From Mycobacterium sp. NS-7484 (GTDB lineage Bacteria; Actinomycetota; Actinomycetes; Mycobacteriales; Mycobacteriaceae), in NCBI RefSeq assembly GCF_001953975.1, contig NZ_MBEJ01000088.1:1-64000 (forward strand): a stretch of 64,000 nt of DNA. Direction: 5' to 3'. Position 1 is the stretch's first letter, and every line of letters begins with the position of its first letter. The notes beneath the pieces were generated by a model. The model worked only from the letters and a program-made list of their open reading frames with translations, searched no databases and had not been told where the DNA came from. The position numbers and the translations under genes were made by a program. Of the stretch, positions 27,051 to 34,242 are shown one piece after another.

Positions 27051-27908
27051 GTGACAGACAACAGATTCGATGCTCCGGCCCTGCGGGTGGTCGCCGAGCA
27101 ACTGGCCACCGAAGCCGCCGAGTTCGTCCTGCGCCGCCGTGCCGAGGTGTTCGGTACCGCGGCGCACTCCGACGGGGCGCGGGGACGTGACGACGTCCGG
27201 ACTGTCAGATCTAAGAGCACGCCGACGGACCCCGTCACGATCGTCGATACCGAGACCGAACGGTGGTTGCGCGAGCGGCTGGCGGTGTTACGCCCAGGGG
27301 AGGCGATCCTGGGGGAGGAGGAAGGCGGCCGCCACGACGGGCGTCACGGGCTGAGTTGGGTGATCGACCCGATCGACGGCACGGTGAACTTCGTCTACGG
27401 AATCCCCGCCTATGCCGTGTCGGTGGCCGTGCAATACGACGGACGGTCGGTGGCCGGCGCCGTGGCCGATGTGGCCGCCGGTGAGGTGTATTCGGCAGCG
27501 CTCGGCCATGGGGCCGAGGTGGTTCGGTCCGGGGCTCGAATCCCGCTGAGGTGCAGCGGCGCCGAGGACCTGTCCATGGCGTTGTTGGGCACGGGATTCG
27601 CCTACGACACGGTCCGACGCGCCCGGCAGGCCGGCGTGTTGGCCCACATCCTGCCCGCGGTGCGCGACATCCGCCGCATCGGTTCGTGCGCGCTCGATCT
27701 GTGCATGGTGGCCGCGGGCCGGTTGGACGCCTACTACGAAGAGGGCGTTCAGGTCTGGGACTGGGCCGCGGCGGCGCTGATCGCCGCCGAGTCCGGAGCC
27801 ACGGTGTGGGTGCCGAACTCCTCCGATATCGAGCGGGTGGCCGCGTCGGCGCCGGGTATCGCCGACGCCCTACACGACGCGCTAGCAGGCGCCGGTATGG
27901 ATCTTTGA
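27051..27908 (+). CDS. suhB: Inositol-1-monophosphatase family phosphatase (SuhB)
   Basis: A 285-residue Mg-dependent phosphatase with the family motifs. Metal-binding marks are DPVTIVDTETERWL, GEEEGG (Glu ligand) and WVIDPIDGTVNFVYGIP, with the C-terminal VQVWDWAAAALIAAESGA. It should hydrolyse inositol monophosphate (for PI, mycothiol or PIM synthesis) or a related sugar phosphate. Start is GTG 27051. The N-terminal 60 residues contain a loop insertion (SDGARGRDDVRTV). The 3' end overlaps the convergent cei gene by 27 bases. Confidence 0.9.
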   Translation: MTDNRFDAPALRVVAEQLATEAAEFVLRRRAEVFGTAAHSDGARGRDDVRTVRSKSTPTDPVTIVDTETERWLRERLAVLRPGEAILGEEEGGRHDGRHGLSWVIDPIDGTVNFVYGIPAYAVSVAVQYDGRSVAGAVADVAAGEVYSAALGHGAEVVRSGARIPLRCSGAEDLSMALLGTGFAYDTVRRARQAGVLAHILPAVRDIRRIGSCALDLCMVAAGRLDAYYEEGVQVWDWAAAALIAAESGATVWVPNSSDIERVAASAPGIADALHDALAGAGMDL

Positions 27909-28532
27909 CAGCAGTTCGGGGTCGGACGGCGCGGTGGCGTCCGGGCGCAGGCTGGCCAGCACCGCGTTGATGTTGTCACTGCTGGCCAGTTCGCTGAACT
28001 CGGTGCCCAAGGCGAGATCGACTGTGGCGTCCGGCCTTTCGTCCTGGAACAACTCGGTGCAAGGGGCCACCAGCCACAGCGCCGCGGCGGCGCCGCGGCC
28101 GGATGGACCGAACCGGATCTGGCCCTGGCATTCCAGCCGGGTGGCGGAGTAGATCGGATCGTTGGCCGCCTCCGGTTGGGCGAAGCCCAGATCGCGCAGC
28201 GCCCCGGCCACCTCGCTGGCCTGACCGCCCTGCCCGCTGGCATTGAGCACCCTGATCTTGGTTTCGGCCAGCGGCGCGGGGGTGACCTCCGTCATCGCCG
28301 AGCGGGCCACCTGTTCGCCCAGTTTCGGAGTTGCCGGGTCGGCCGCAGGCGGTGGGTCGTTGCAGACCGCGGCCTCGTGGACATCGGTGGGTTGGTTGAG
28401 CGCGATGATCCAGACGATCAGCGTCACCAGCGCAAGTGCGACGAACAGCACGATGCCGGGAACGATACTGCGCCGACGGAACGGGCGACCATGCCGGTCG
28501 AAGGCGGTGCCATCGGTGATTTGCGCGACCAC
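27882..28532 (-). CDS. cei: Cell envelope integrity protein Cei (LytR C-terminal domain)
   Basis: A 216-residue protein matching Rv2700 in length and sequence layout. A short cytoplasmic N-terminus precedes one membrane helix (about 24-45, IVPGIVLFVALALVTLIVWII). An exported LytR_C-type domain (about 90-210) with IRVLNASGQGGQASEVAGALRDLGF follows. Paired cysteines (VCNDPP, LECQGQ, APCTEL, TGAC) suggest disulfides outside the cell. The M. tuberculosis homologue is needed for envelope integrity. The start is GTG 28532. It shares a spacer with a strong CRP-like site. Confidence 0.9.
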   Translation of the reverse strand: MVAQITDGTAFDRHGRPFRRRSIVPGIVLFVALALVTLIVWIIALNQPTDVHEAAVCNDPPPAADPATPKLGEQVARSAMTEVTPAPLAETKIRVLNASGQGGQASEVAGALRDLGFAQPEAANDPIYSATRLECQGQIRFGPSGRGAAAALWLVAPCTELFQDERPDATVDLALGTEFSELASSDNINAVLASLRPDATAPSDPELLSKIHTGAC

Positions 28533-28582
28533 ACCTGCACTCTAAGGGCAACCGCGGCCGCAGATGCAGCAGAGCTCAGACC

Positions 28583-28606
28583 CCACTGTGACGTAAATCA
28601 CAGTGG
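28583..28606. promoter_or_regulatory. CRP (cAMP receptor protein) binding site
   Basis: CCACTGTGA-CGTAAA-TCACAGTGG has perfect nine-base arms around the CRP core TGTGA-N6-TCACA. It lies in the divergent spacer, 51 bases from the cei start and 92 bases from the DUF4193 start. A CRP or Cmr-type regulator is the likely binder. Confidence 0.75.
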
Positions 28607-28697
28607 AACGTGTGGCAATACGGGCACGAATCATTTGGGGAATGCGTTCGACGCTGGTACAAACCTCTGCTGCAAGGTAAGGGAGGGGACACAGACG

Positions 28698-29000
28698 ATG
28701 GCTACCGACTACGACGCCCCGCGGCGATCCGAAGCTGACGAGGTTTCCGAGGACTCGCTGGAAGAGCTCAAGGCGCGGCGCAACGAGGCGCAATCAGCCG
28801 TGGTGGATGTCGACGAATCGGAAACCGCCGAGTCGTTCGAGTTGCCCGGCGCAGACCTGTCCGGCGAAGAGCTGTCGGTGCGGGTGGTGCCGAAGCAGGC
28901 CGACGAGTTCACTTGCTCCAGCTGCTTTCTGGTGCATCACCGGAGCCGGCTGGCCAGTGAGAAGAACGGCGTGATGATCTGCACCGACTGCGCGGCCTGA
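28698..29000 (+). CDS. DUF4193 zinc-ribbon protein
   Basis: A 100-residue protein (Rv2699c type). An acidic, disordered N-terminal half (DYDAPRRSEADEVSEDSLEELKARR) leads to a C-terminal zinc ribbon with FTCSSCFLVHHRSRL and ICTDC. The layout recalls small RNA-polymerase-associated actinobacterial proteins, but function is unknown. A purine-rich GGGAGGGG lies upstream of ATG 28698. It probably comes under the CRP-like palindrome 92 bases upstream. Four tandem hairpin units begin right after the stop. Confidence 0.88.
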   Translation: MATDYDAPRRSEADEVSEDSLEELKARRNEAQSAVVDVDESETAESFELPGADLSGEELSVRVVPKQADEFTCSSCFLVHHRSRLASEKNGVMICTDCAA

Positions 29001-29002
29001 CA

Positions 29003-29093
29003 GCGGCTCAGCCGCTCAAGCCGGATTCGCGGCTCCGCCGCTGCAGTTTGATTCGCGGCTCAGCCGCTCACGCTGTATTCGCGGCTCCGCCGC
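29003..29093. repeat. Four tandem 26-bp units, each with a 13-bp palindromic core
   Basis: GCGGCTCAGCCGC, GCGGCTCCGCCGC, GCGGCTCAGCCGC and GCGGCTCCGCCGC start at 29003, 29029, 29055 and 29081, exactly 26 bases apart. CA and CC centres alternate, so the array may be a duplicated 52-base pair of units. Spacers partly repeat (GATTCGCGG, TATTCGCGG). The array starts two bases after the DUF4193 stop and runs into the 3' end of the convergent DUF3093 gene, encoding its last residues. Confidence 0.85.
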
Positions 29094-29565
29094 GGAGCGC
29101 CGCCAGGACCCGATCCGGGCGCCGCGAACTGATCAACCAGTACGGCGTGGGGTCATCCGGATCGTCGAGGACGACCAGCACCAACGGGCCGATCCAGGCC
29201 CGGTGCACGACATAAGCGGCCGGATCGAGTTGACGCCCCAGCGCCGCCGATTTCGCCGACCGCGGCACCTCGGCGGTGCGCGAGATGACATCGGTCGGCA
29301 GATGCGCGTCACCGATCCACAACTCGGTGTCCCCGCCGGGGTGGCCCACCACCTTCAGCTCGGTCTTGCTGAACCACATCAGCACCGCCGCCGCCACGCC
29401 GAACAGCAGCACGTAGGGCAGCCATGCCGGAATGGCCGGCGCCGCCAGGCCGATCTCGAACGCAATCACCGCTGCCAGCACGGCAGCGGGCAGCGACCAC
29501 CACCACGGCACCCACAAACGCTCGCGATAGTGAACGCTTTGGGTGGTTGCACGCGTGTCTGACAC
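29068..29565 (-). CDS. DUF3093 membrane protein
   Basis: A 165-residue protein (Rv2698 type). Two adjacent membrane helices ([20 protein letters not shown] and [21 protein letters not shown]) are followed by a cytosolic domain. That domain has the conserved [35 protein letters not shown] core. Function unknown. GTG 29565 (reading MSDTRATT) is preferred by similarity; GTG 29598 would overlap dut. The extreme C-terminus ([10 protein letters not shown]) is encoded by repeat units. A 17-bp palindrome covers the start codon. Confidence 0.82.
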   Translation of the reverse strand: MSDTRATTQSVHYRERLWVPWWWSLPAAVLAAVIAFEIGLAAPAIPAWLPYVLLFGVAAAVLMWFSKTELKVVGHPGGDTELWIGDAHLPTDVISRTAEVPRSAKSAALGRQLDPAAYVVHRAWIGPLVLVVLDDPDDPTPYWLISSRRPDRVLAALRGGAANTA

Positions 29566-29568
29566 GCG
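29552..29568. promoter_or_regulatory. Perfect 17-bp palindrome over the DUF3093/dut start region
   Basis: CGCGTGTC-T-GACACGCG, eight-base arms with a single central base. It includes the DUF3093 start codon (29563-29565) and lies 22 bases before the dut GTG, just ahead of TAATCT (29578-29583), a probable dut -10. It is a candidate operator for both genes. Confidence 0.5.
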
Positions 29569-29590
29569 GCTCAGAGTAATCTGTGACGTC

Positions 29591-30055
29591 GTGTCCACCT
29601 CTCTGGCGGTCGTCCGATTGGACCGCGAACTCCCGATGCCCAGCCGGGCGCACGATGGTGATGCGGGCGTAGACCTCTACAGCGCGCAGGATGTCGAACT
29701 GGCCCCCGGCCAGCGGGCGCTGGTACCCACCGGGATCGCCGTTGCCATCCCGCACGGCATGGTTGGGCTGGTCCATCCGCGGTCGGGTTTGGCTGCCCGC
29801 GTGGGCCTTTCGATCGTCAACAGCCCGGGCACCATCGACGCCGGCTACCGCGGCGAGATCAAGATCTCGCTGATCAACCTCGACCCCGACACGCCGATCG
29901 TGGTCAACCGCGGTGACCGGATTGCCCAGCTGTTGGTTCAGCGGGTAGAACTGCCCGAGTTGGTTGAGGTGACCTCGTTCGACGAGGCCGGCCTGGCCGA
30001 CACCACCCGTGGCGACGGCGGCCACGGCTCCTCCGGCGGACATGCGAGTTTGTGA
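29591..30055 (+). CDS. dut: Deoxyuridine 5'-triphosphate nucleotidohydrolase (dUTPase)
   Basis: The trimeric dUTPase converts dUTP to dUMP and pyrophosphate, keeping uracil out of DNA. The 154 residues match M. tuberculosis Dut in length. All five motifs are visible: [42 protein letters not shown] (2 and 3), RGDRIAQLL (4) and the C-terminal [15 protein letters not shown] (5). GTG 29591 follows a TAATCT -10-like sequence by seven bases, so the mRNA may be leaderless. Its stop overlaps the DUF3710 start. Confidence 0.96.
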   Translation: MSTSLAVVRLDRELPMPSRAHDGDAGVDLYSAQDVELAPGQRALVPTGIAVAIPHGMVGLVHPRSGLAARVGLSIVNSPGTIDAGYRGEIKISLINLDPDTPIVVNRGDRIAQLLVQRVELPELVEVTSFDEAGLADTTRGDGGHGSSGGHASL

Positions 30056-30843
30056 TGGCATTCGGAAAACGCAAGAGCAACGCTTCGGCTGAAGACGCCG
30101 TTGACCGGCAGGAAGGTCAGCCGGTGGCTGATCCGTCCGCCTCGGCGGACGTCACCGACGACATCGATCAGGGGCCGTTCGACGTCGAGGACTTCGACGA
30201 TCCGGCGGTTGCCGTGCAGGGTCGCCTCGACCTCGGCTCGGTACTGATCCCCATGCCCGACGGCGGGCAGGTCCAGGTCGAGCTCAACGAGGCCGGGGCA
30301 CCCAGCGCGGTATGGGTGGTGACGCCCAACGGACGTTTCACCATCGCGGCCTACGCCGCGCCCAAGAGTGCGGGCTTGTGGCGTGAGGTGGCCGGTGAGC
30401 TCGCCGACTCGCTGCGCAAGGACGCGACCTCGGTCAGCATCCAGGACGGCCCGTGGGGACGCGAGGTCGTCGGCGTGGGCAACGGTGGCGTGGTGCGCTT
30501 CATCGGCGTCGACGGATACCGCTGGATGGTGCGCTGCGTGGTCAACGGTTCGCCGGAAACCATCGACGCGCTGGCCGACGAGGCTCGGACGTCGTTGGCC
30601 GACAGTGTGATTCGTCGGGGTGACACGCCGCTCCCGGTGCGCACGCCGCTGGCGGTGCAGCTGCCCGAGCCGATGGCGGCCCAACTGCGCGCCGCAGCAC
30701 AACAGGCGGCGATGCAGCAAGCTGCCCAGCAGATGGCCGCCGCTCAGCCGCAGCCGTCGGAGCAGCCGCCGGCCGAACCGGCCGCGCGGCGCAGCGTCCA
30801 GGGATCGGCGATGCAGCAGCTTCGCACCATCACCGGCGGATAA
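30055..30843 (+). CDS. DUF3710 protein
   Basis: A 262-residue soluble protein (Rv2696c type). Residues 1-50 are charged and disordered. The conserved core follows: GPFDVEDFDDPAVAVQGRLDLGSVLIPMP, WVVTPNGRFTIAAYAAPKSAGLWREVAGELADSLR and GPWGREVV...RFIGVDGYRWMVRCVVNG. The last 55 residues are Gln/Ala/Pro-rich. Function unknown. The start overlaps the dut stop (TGATG), so the two are probably co-translated. Confidence 0.87.
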   Translation: MAFGKRKSNASAEDAVDRQEGQPVADPSASADVTDDIDQGPFDVEDFDDPAVAVQGRLDLGSVLIPMPDGGQVQVELNEAGAPSAVWVVTPNGRFTIAAYAAPKSAGLWREVAGELADSLRKDATSVSIQDGPWGREVVGVGNGGVVRFIGVDGYRWMVRCVVNGSPETIDALADEARTSLADSVIRRGDTPLPVRTPLAVQLPEPMAAQLRAAAQQAAMQQAAQQMAAAQPQPSEQPPAEPAARRSVQGSAMQQLRTITGG

Positions 30844-30862
30844 CCGGCGGAAAGCAGCTCCC

Positions 30863-31582
30863 TCAGCCGGCGACGGGCGCGTCGACCGCGTCCTGCAACG
30901 CCGCGACACAGGCGGCACCCAGCGCGCCGGTGTCGAGGCCCATCTGTTCGAGCGTGACGGAGCGCAAGGCTGCCTGCGGCGCTGCGGCCACCCACTCGTA
31001 GCCGACTTCGGCCGGATGCACAGGATCGTCGGTGGCCACCGCGACACCCATCGGCACCTTGAGCAGTTCGAGTTCGGCGCAGTCCGGCGCGCGGTAGCCG
31101 GCCGCTTCCTCCATCGCCGCGGGCAGCGTCGGCCACTGGCCCACCCAGGACCGGGCCAGCTCGTCGGCCAGCCACGGCATGCTGGCGGCCCGCATCTGTG
31201 TGATCGCGGACGCCAGGCCGTCCCGACGCAACAGATCGGCTGACTGCCGGGCCAGCAGGGCGGCCGGGGCGTGCTGGGACGAACCCGTCCACGGCGGCAG
31301 GGCGGCCAGCACCGCCACTGTCCGAGTGGGATGGTCGAGTGCCCATCTGGCCGCGACCACTGCGCCGATCGACACGCCGCCGACCGCGATCGGGCCCGAG
31401 CGCGCCGCGTCGTCGAGTGCGTGCAGATAGCCCTCGATGAGCCGCTCCGGCGTCGGCGGCGGCGTCACCACAAGCGCGTCGAGGTCGTGCAGTGCCCCGG
31501 AAAACGCCCGGTAGACATAGTTGTCGTCGGACCCGGTCCCAGGCAGCAGAACGGTTGGGACACCGCGCAGAATGACGCTCAT
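30863..31582 (-). CDS. Alpha/beta hydrolase (Rv2695-like)
   Basis: A 239-residue small alpha/beta hydrolase with LLPGTGSDDNYVYRAF (oxyanion strand), nucleophile elbow VGGVSIGAVVAAR and a candidate Asp in VAVATDDPVHPAEV. The usual C-terminal catalytic His is not obvious; the End runs AALRSVTLEQMGLD. Activity and substrate are therefore uncertain. ATG 31582 or the GTG directly before it could be the start. It converges on the DUF3710 gene with a 19-base gap. Confidence 0.8.
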   Translation of the reverse strand: MSVILRGVPTVLLPGTGSDDNYVYRAFSGALHDLDALVVTPPPTPERLIEGYLHALDDAARSGPIAVGGVSIGAVVAARWALDHPTRTVAVLAALPPWTGSSQHAPAALLARQSADLLRRDGLASAITQMRAASMPWLADELARSWVGQWPTLPAAMEEAAGYRAPDCAELELLKVPMGVAVATDDPVHPAEVGYEWVAAAPQAALRSVTLEQMGLDTGALGAACVAALQDAVDAPVAG

Positions 31583-31716
31583 CACATGATCGTGCCTGCC
31601 CCGTCAAATCGTCGGCGCGCCGACCCGTACCCCACGTGGCATTCGTCGAATAAGAGGTCTACCGTGGCGTTGGTTGGGCGGATTCACAGTGGATCCGCAG
31701 AAGGTCAGGAGAGGCC

Positions 31717-32088
31717 ATGGCTACGGCCGAAGGGTATCTGCGCCGGCTCACGCGACGCCTGACGGAAGACCCCGAACAGCTTGATGTCGAAGTGCTCAGC
31801 GATGAAGCCGCGAACACCGGCGCGCTGAAGGCGATCGACGTTCAGCGCGGCCAGGAAGTGACGATGGTCGGCACCCTGCGCAGCGTCGAATGTAACGGCA
31901 AGGGGTGTTCTGGCGGCATCAAAGCCGAACTGTTCGACGGCACCGACTCGGTGCTGCTGGTGTGGTTGGGGCAGCGCCGCATTCCGGGTATCGAATCCGG
32001 GTGCACGCTGCGGGTCCACGGCCGCGTCGGCAAGCTGGAGAACGGCACCAAAGCGATCTACAACCCACGCTACGAAATCCAGAAGTGA
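31717..32088 (+). CDS. OB-fold nucleic-acid-binding protein
   Basis: A 123-residue protein (Rv2694c type). It has an N-terminal helical part (GYLRRLTRRLTEDPEQLD) and an OB-fold (about 45-121) with GQEVTMVGTLRSVEC, GGIKAELFDGTDSVLLVWLGQRRIPGI and GRVGKLENGTKAIYNPRYEI. The OB part resembles those of RecG/aspartyl-tRNA synthetase type and likely binds DNA or RNA. AGGAGAGG upstream of ATG 31717 sets the start. The stop overlaps the next start (GTGA). Confidence 0.88.
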   Translation: MATAEGYLRRLTRRLTEDPEQLDVEVLSDEAANTGALKAIDVQRGQEVTMVGTLRSVECNGKGCSGGIKAELFDGTDSVLLVWLGQRRIPGIESGCTLRVHGRVGKLENGTKAIYNPRYEIQK

Positions 32089-32798
32089 GCCAGGCCGAGA
32101 ACACAGGCACCGAGAACACAGGCAACGCACCTCAACCCCCCGAGAGCGAGCCGGCGCTGACTCCTGCCCATGGCGGCGGACGGGCCGTGCTGGATCAGAT
32201 GGGCGGGGTCAGCGGTCTCATCTATTCGTCGCTGCCCGTGGTGGTGTTCGTCCCGGTGTCCACGGCGTTCGGGCTCGGGCCCGCGATCGCCGCAGCGCTC
32301 GGTGTGGCGACCCTCATTTTGATCTGGCGGCTGATCCGCCGCGAATCCGCGCAGCCCGCGGTGTCGGGTTTCTTCGCCGTAGGCGTCAGCGCGCTCATCG
32401 CGTATCTGGTCGGGGAGTCGAAAGGGTACTTCCTGCTTGGCATTTGGACATCACTGCTGTGGGCCGTGGTGTTCGGGGTCTCGGTGCTGATCCGCCGCCC
32501 GGTGGTCGGCTACATCTGGGGCTGGGTGAACACCCACGACCGGGAGTGGCGCAGTGTGCGTGGGGCCGTGGTGGCCTTCGACATCGCCACGCTGACCTGG
32601 GTCGCGGTGTTCGGGTCGCGGTTTTTGGTGCAGGAGTACCTCTATGACGCCGACGAGACCGGTTGGCTGGGTTTCGCTCGGATCGCGATGGGCTGGCCGC
32701 TGACCGCCGTCGCAGCACTGGTGACCTATCTGGCCATCCGGGCCGCACAGCGTGCGGTGCACGCCGCCGATGCGACACCCGGCGTCGACTCCGATTAA
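32085..32798 (+). CDS. DUF3159 membrane protein
   Basis: A 237-residue membrane protein (Rv2693c type) with five or six helices. It opens with a polar N-terminal 40 residues and the family core VLDQMGGVSGLIYSSLPVVVFV. GVATLILIWRLIRRES and SLLWAVVFGVSVLIRRPVVGYIWGWV follow. Its GTG start overlaps the OB-fold stop, so it is likely co-translated with it. The 3' end overlaps the convergent ceoC by four bases. Function unknown; the pairing with an OB-fold gene and trk regulators is conserved in mycobacteria. Confidence 0.85.
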   Translation: MSQAENTGTENTGNAPQPPESEPALTPAHGGGRAVLDQMGGVSGLIYSSLPVVVFVPVSTAFGLGPAIAAALGVATLILIWRLIRRESAQPAVSGFFAVGVSALIAYLVGESKGYFLLGIWTSLLWAVVFGVSVLIRRPVVGYIWGWVNTHDREWRSVRGAVVAFDIATLTWVAVFGSRFLVQEYLYDADETGWLGFARIAMGWPLTAVAALVTYLAIRAAQRAVHAADATPGVDSD

Positions 32799-33463
32799 CG
32801 CGGCGCCGGACGCAGCAGCAGCTCGCGCAGTTCGTCCTCGGATTCGGTGACCGCGACGAACAGCAGTTCATCGCCGCCCTCCAGCGGCTCGTCGGACTCG
32901 GGCACGATCACCCGGGCGCCGCGCAGGATGGTCACCAGCGCGGTGTCGCGGGGTAGATCGAGGCGCTTGACTGGTTTGCCGCCCCAAGGCGTGTCGTCGG
33001 GCAGCGTGATCTCGACCAGGTTGGCCTGCCCCTTGCGGAACTCCATCAACCGGACCAGATCACCGACCGCCACGGCCTCCTCGACCAGTGAGGCCAGCAT
33101 GCGCGGCGTCGACACCGCCACGTCGACGCCCCAGTTCTCGTCGAACAGCCACTCGTTGCGCGGATCGTTGACCCGGGCGACCACCCGGGGCACCGCGAAC
33201 TCGGTCTTGGCCAGCAGGCTGACCACGACGTTGGCCTTGTCGTCACCCGTCGCCGCGATCACCACGTCGAATTCCTCGAGCTTGATCGACTCCATCATGG
33301 TGAGCTCGCAGGCATCGCCCAGCCGCCAGTGCGCGGCCGGGATGGCGTCCTCGTCGATGTGGTCGGGGTTGCGTTCGAGCAGGGTGACGTCGTGGTTGCT
33401 CTCCAGCAACTCGCGGGCGATGGAACGACCTACAGCCCCCGCTCCGGCGATGGCAACTTTCAT
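32795..33463 (-). CDS. ceoC: TrkA-type potassium uptake regulatory protein CeoC
   Basis: A 222-residue cytosolic regulator of Trk-type K+ channels. A TrkA-N Rossmann domain (about 1-120) with VAIAGAGAVGRSIARELLESNHDVTLLE binds NAD(H). A TrkA-C domain (about 140-222) includes LVEITLPDDTPWGGKPVKRLDLP. The start overlaps the ceoB stop (ATGA), so the pair is translationally coupled. In M. tuberculosis CeoB and CeoC are the c-type K+ uptake regulators. No channel gene of Trk type is adjacent; the divergent permease may be the partner. Confidence 0.92.
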   Translation of the reverse strand: MKVAIAGAGAVGRSIARELLESNHDVTLLERNPDHIDEDAIPAAHWRLGDACELTMMESIKLEEFDVVIAATGDDKANVVVSLLAKTEFAVPRVVARVNDPRNEWLFDENWGVDVAVSTPRMLASLVEEAVAVGDLVRLMEFRKGQANLVEITLPDDTPWGGKPVKRLDLPRDTALVTILRGARVIVPESDEPLEGGDELLFVAVTESEDELRELLLRPAPR

Positions 33464-34137
33464 CAGTGGGACTCCAAGTCCTCGCTCGGCGGCAGCGCCG
33501 CGATCGCCAGCGCCTCGGCGATGTGGCCCGACACCGCGGCGACGTACACCTGGTCGCCGGCTTGGATCACGGTCTTCGGCTCGGGTAGATAACCGCTGCC
33601 GAACCGGATCATGAAGGCGACCCGGCCGCCGGTCGCTGCCTCCAGCTCGGTGACCAGATGCCCGGCCCAGTCCTGGTGCAACGGGAGTTCGGCCACGCCC
33701 ACGTTGCCCGAGGGGTCGCGCCATTTTGTGGTCTCGGTCTCTCTGGTCAGCACGTTGAGCAGGCGATCGGTGGTCCACGGCACCGTGGCCACGGTCGGGA
33801 TGCCCAGCCGTTCGTAGACCGCGGCGCGTTTGGCGTCGTAGATCCGGGCCACCACGCGCTCGACACCGAACGTCTCGCGGGCCACCCGCGCCGAGATGAT
33901 GTTGGAGTTGTCACCGGAGGAGACGGCGGCGAACGCACCGGCCTCTTCGATTCCGGCGCGTAGCAGGACATCGCGGTCGAAACCCATACCGAGCACACGT
34001 TCCCCGGCGAACTCCGGCGAAAGCCGATGGAACGCGGCGCTGTCGCGGTCGATCACCGCAACCTCGTGGCCGATGCGGGCCAGGCTGTCCGCGAGGGACG
34101 CGCCCACTCGACCGCACCCCATGACGACTACACGCAC
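33463..34137 (-). CDS. ceoB: TrkA-type potassium uptake regulatory protein CeoB
   Basis: A 224-residue partner of CeoC. The N-terminal TrkA-N domain has VVVMGCGRVGASLADSLARIGHEVAVID and the RVVARIYDAKRAAVYERLGI segment. The C-terminal TrkA-C half includes QAGDQVYVAAVSGHIAEAL. It presumably forms mixed rings with CeoC that gate K+ transport in response to nucleotides. It is divergent from the APC-type permease with a 105-base spacer, which suggests joint control. Confidence 0.92.
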   Translation of the reverse strand: MRVVVMGCGRVGASLADSLARIGHEVAVIDRDSAAFHRLSPEFAGERVLGMGFDRDVLLRAGIEEAGAFAAVSSGDNSNIISARVARETFGVERVVARIYDAKRAAVYERLGIPTVATVPWTTDRLLNVLTRETETTKWRDPSGNVGVAELPLHQDWAGHLVTELEAATGGRVAFMIRFGSGYLPEPKTVIQAGDQVYVAAVSGHIAEALAIAALPPSEDLESH

Positions 34138-34242
34138 CCGACGGTCCTTTCCGGTCGCAGAGAAGTGCTGTTGCTCTATCCGTGTCCTCGAACGCTACAG
34201 CTTTGTGACGACTTTTCGTGTTCGGGCTTAGTCTTGGCTCTC

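Noticed and set aside
29003..29093. The four tandem palindromic units as a CRISPR array
   Set aside because: The units are 26 bases apart with 13-base spacers that repeat each other, and no cas genes are present.
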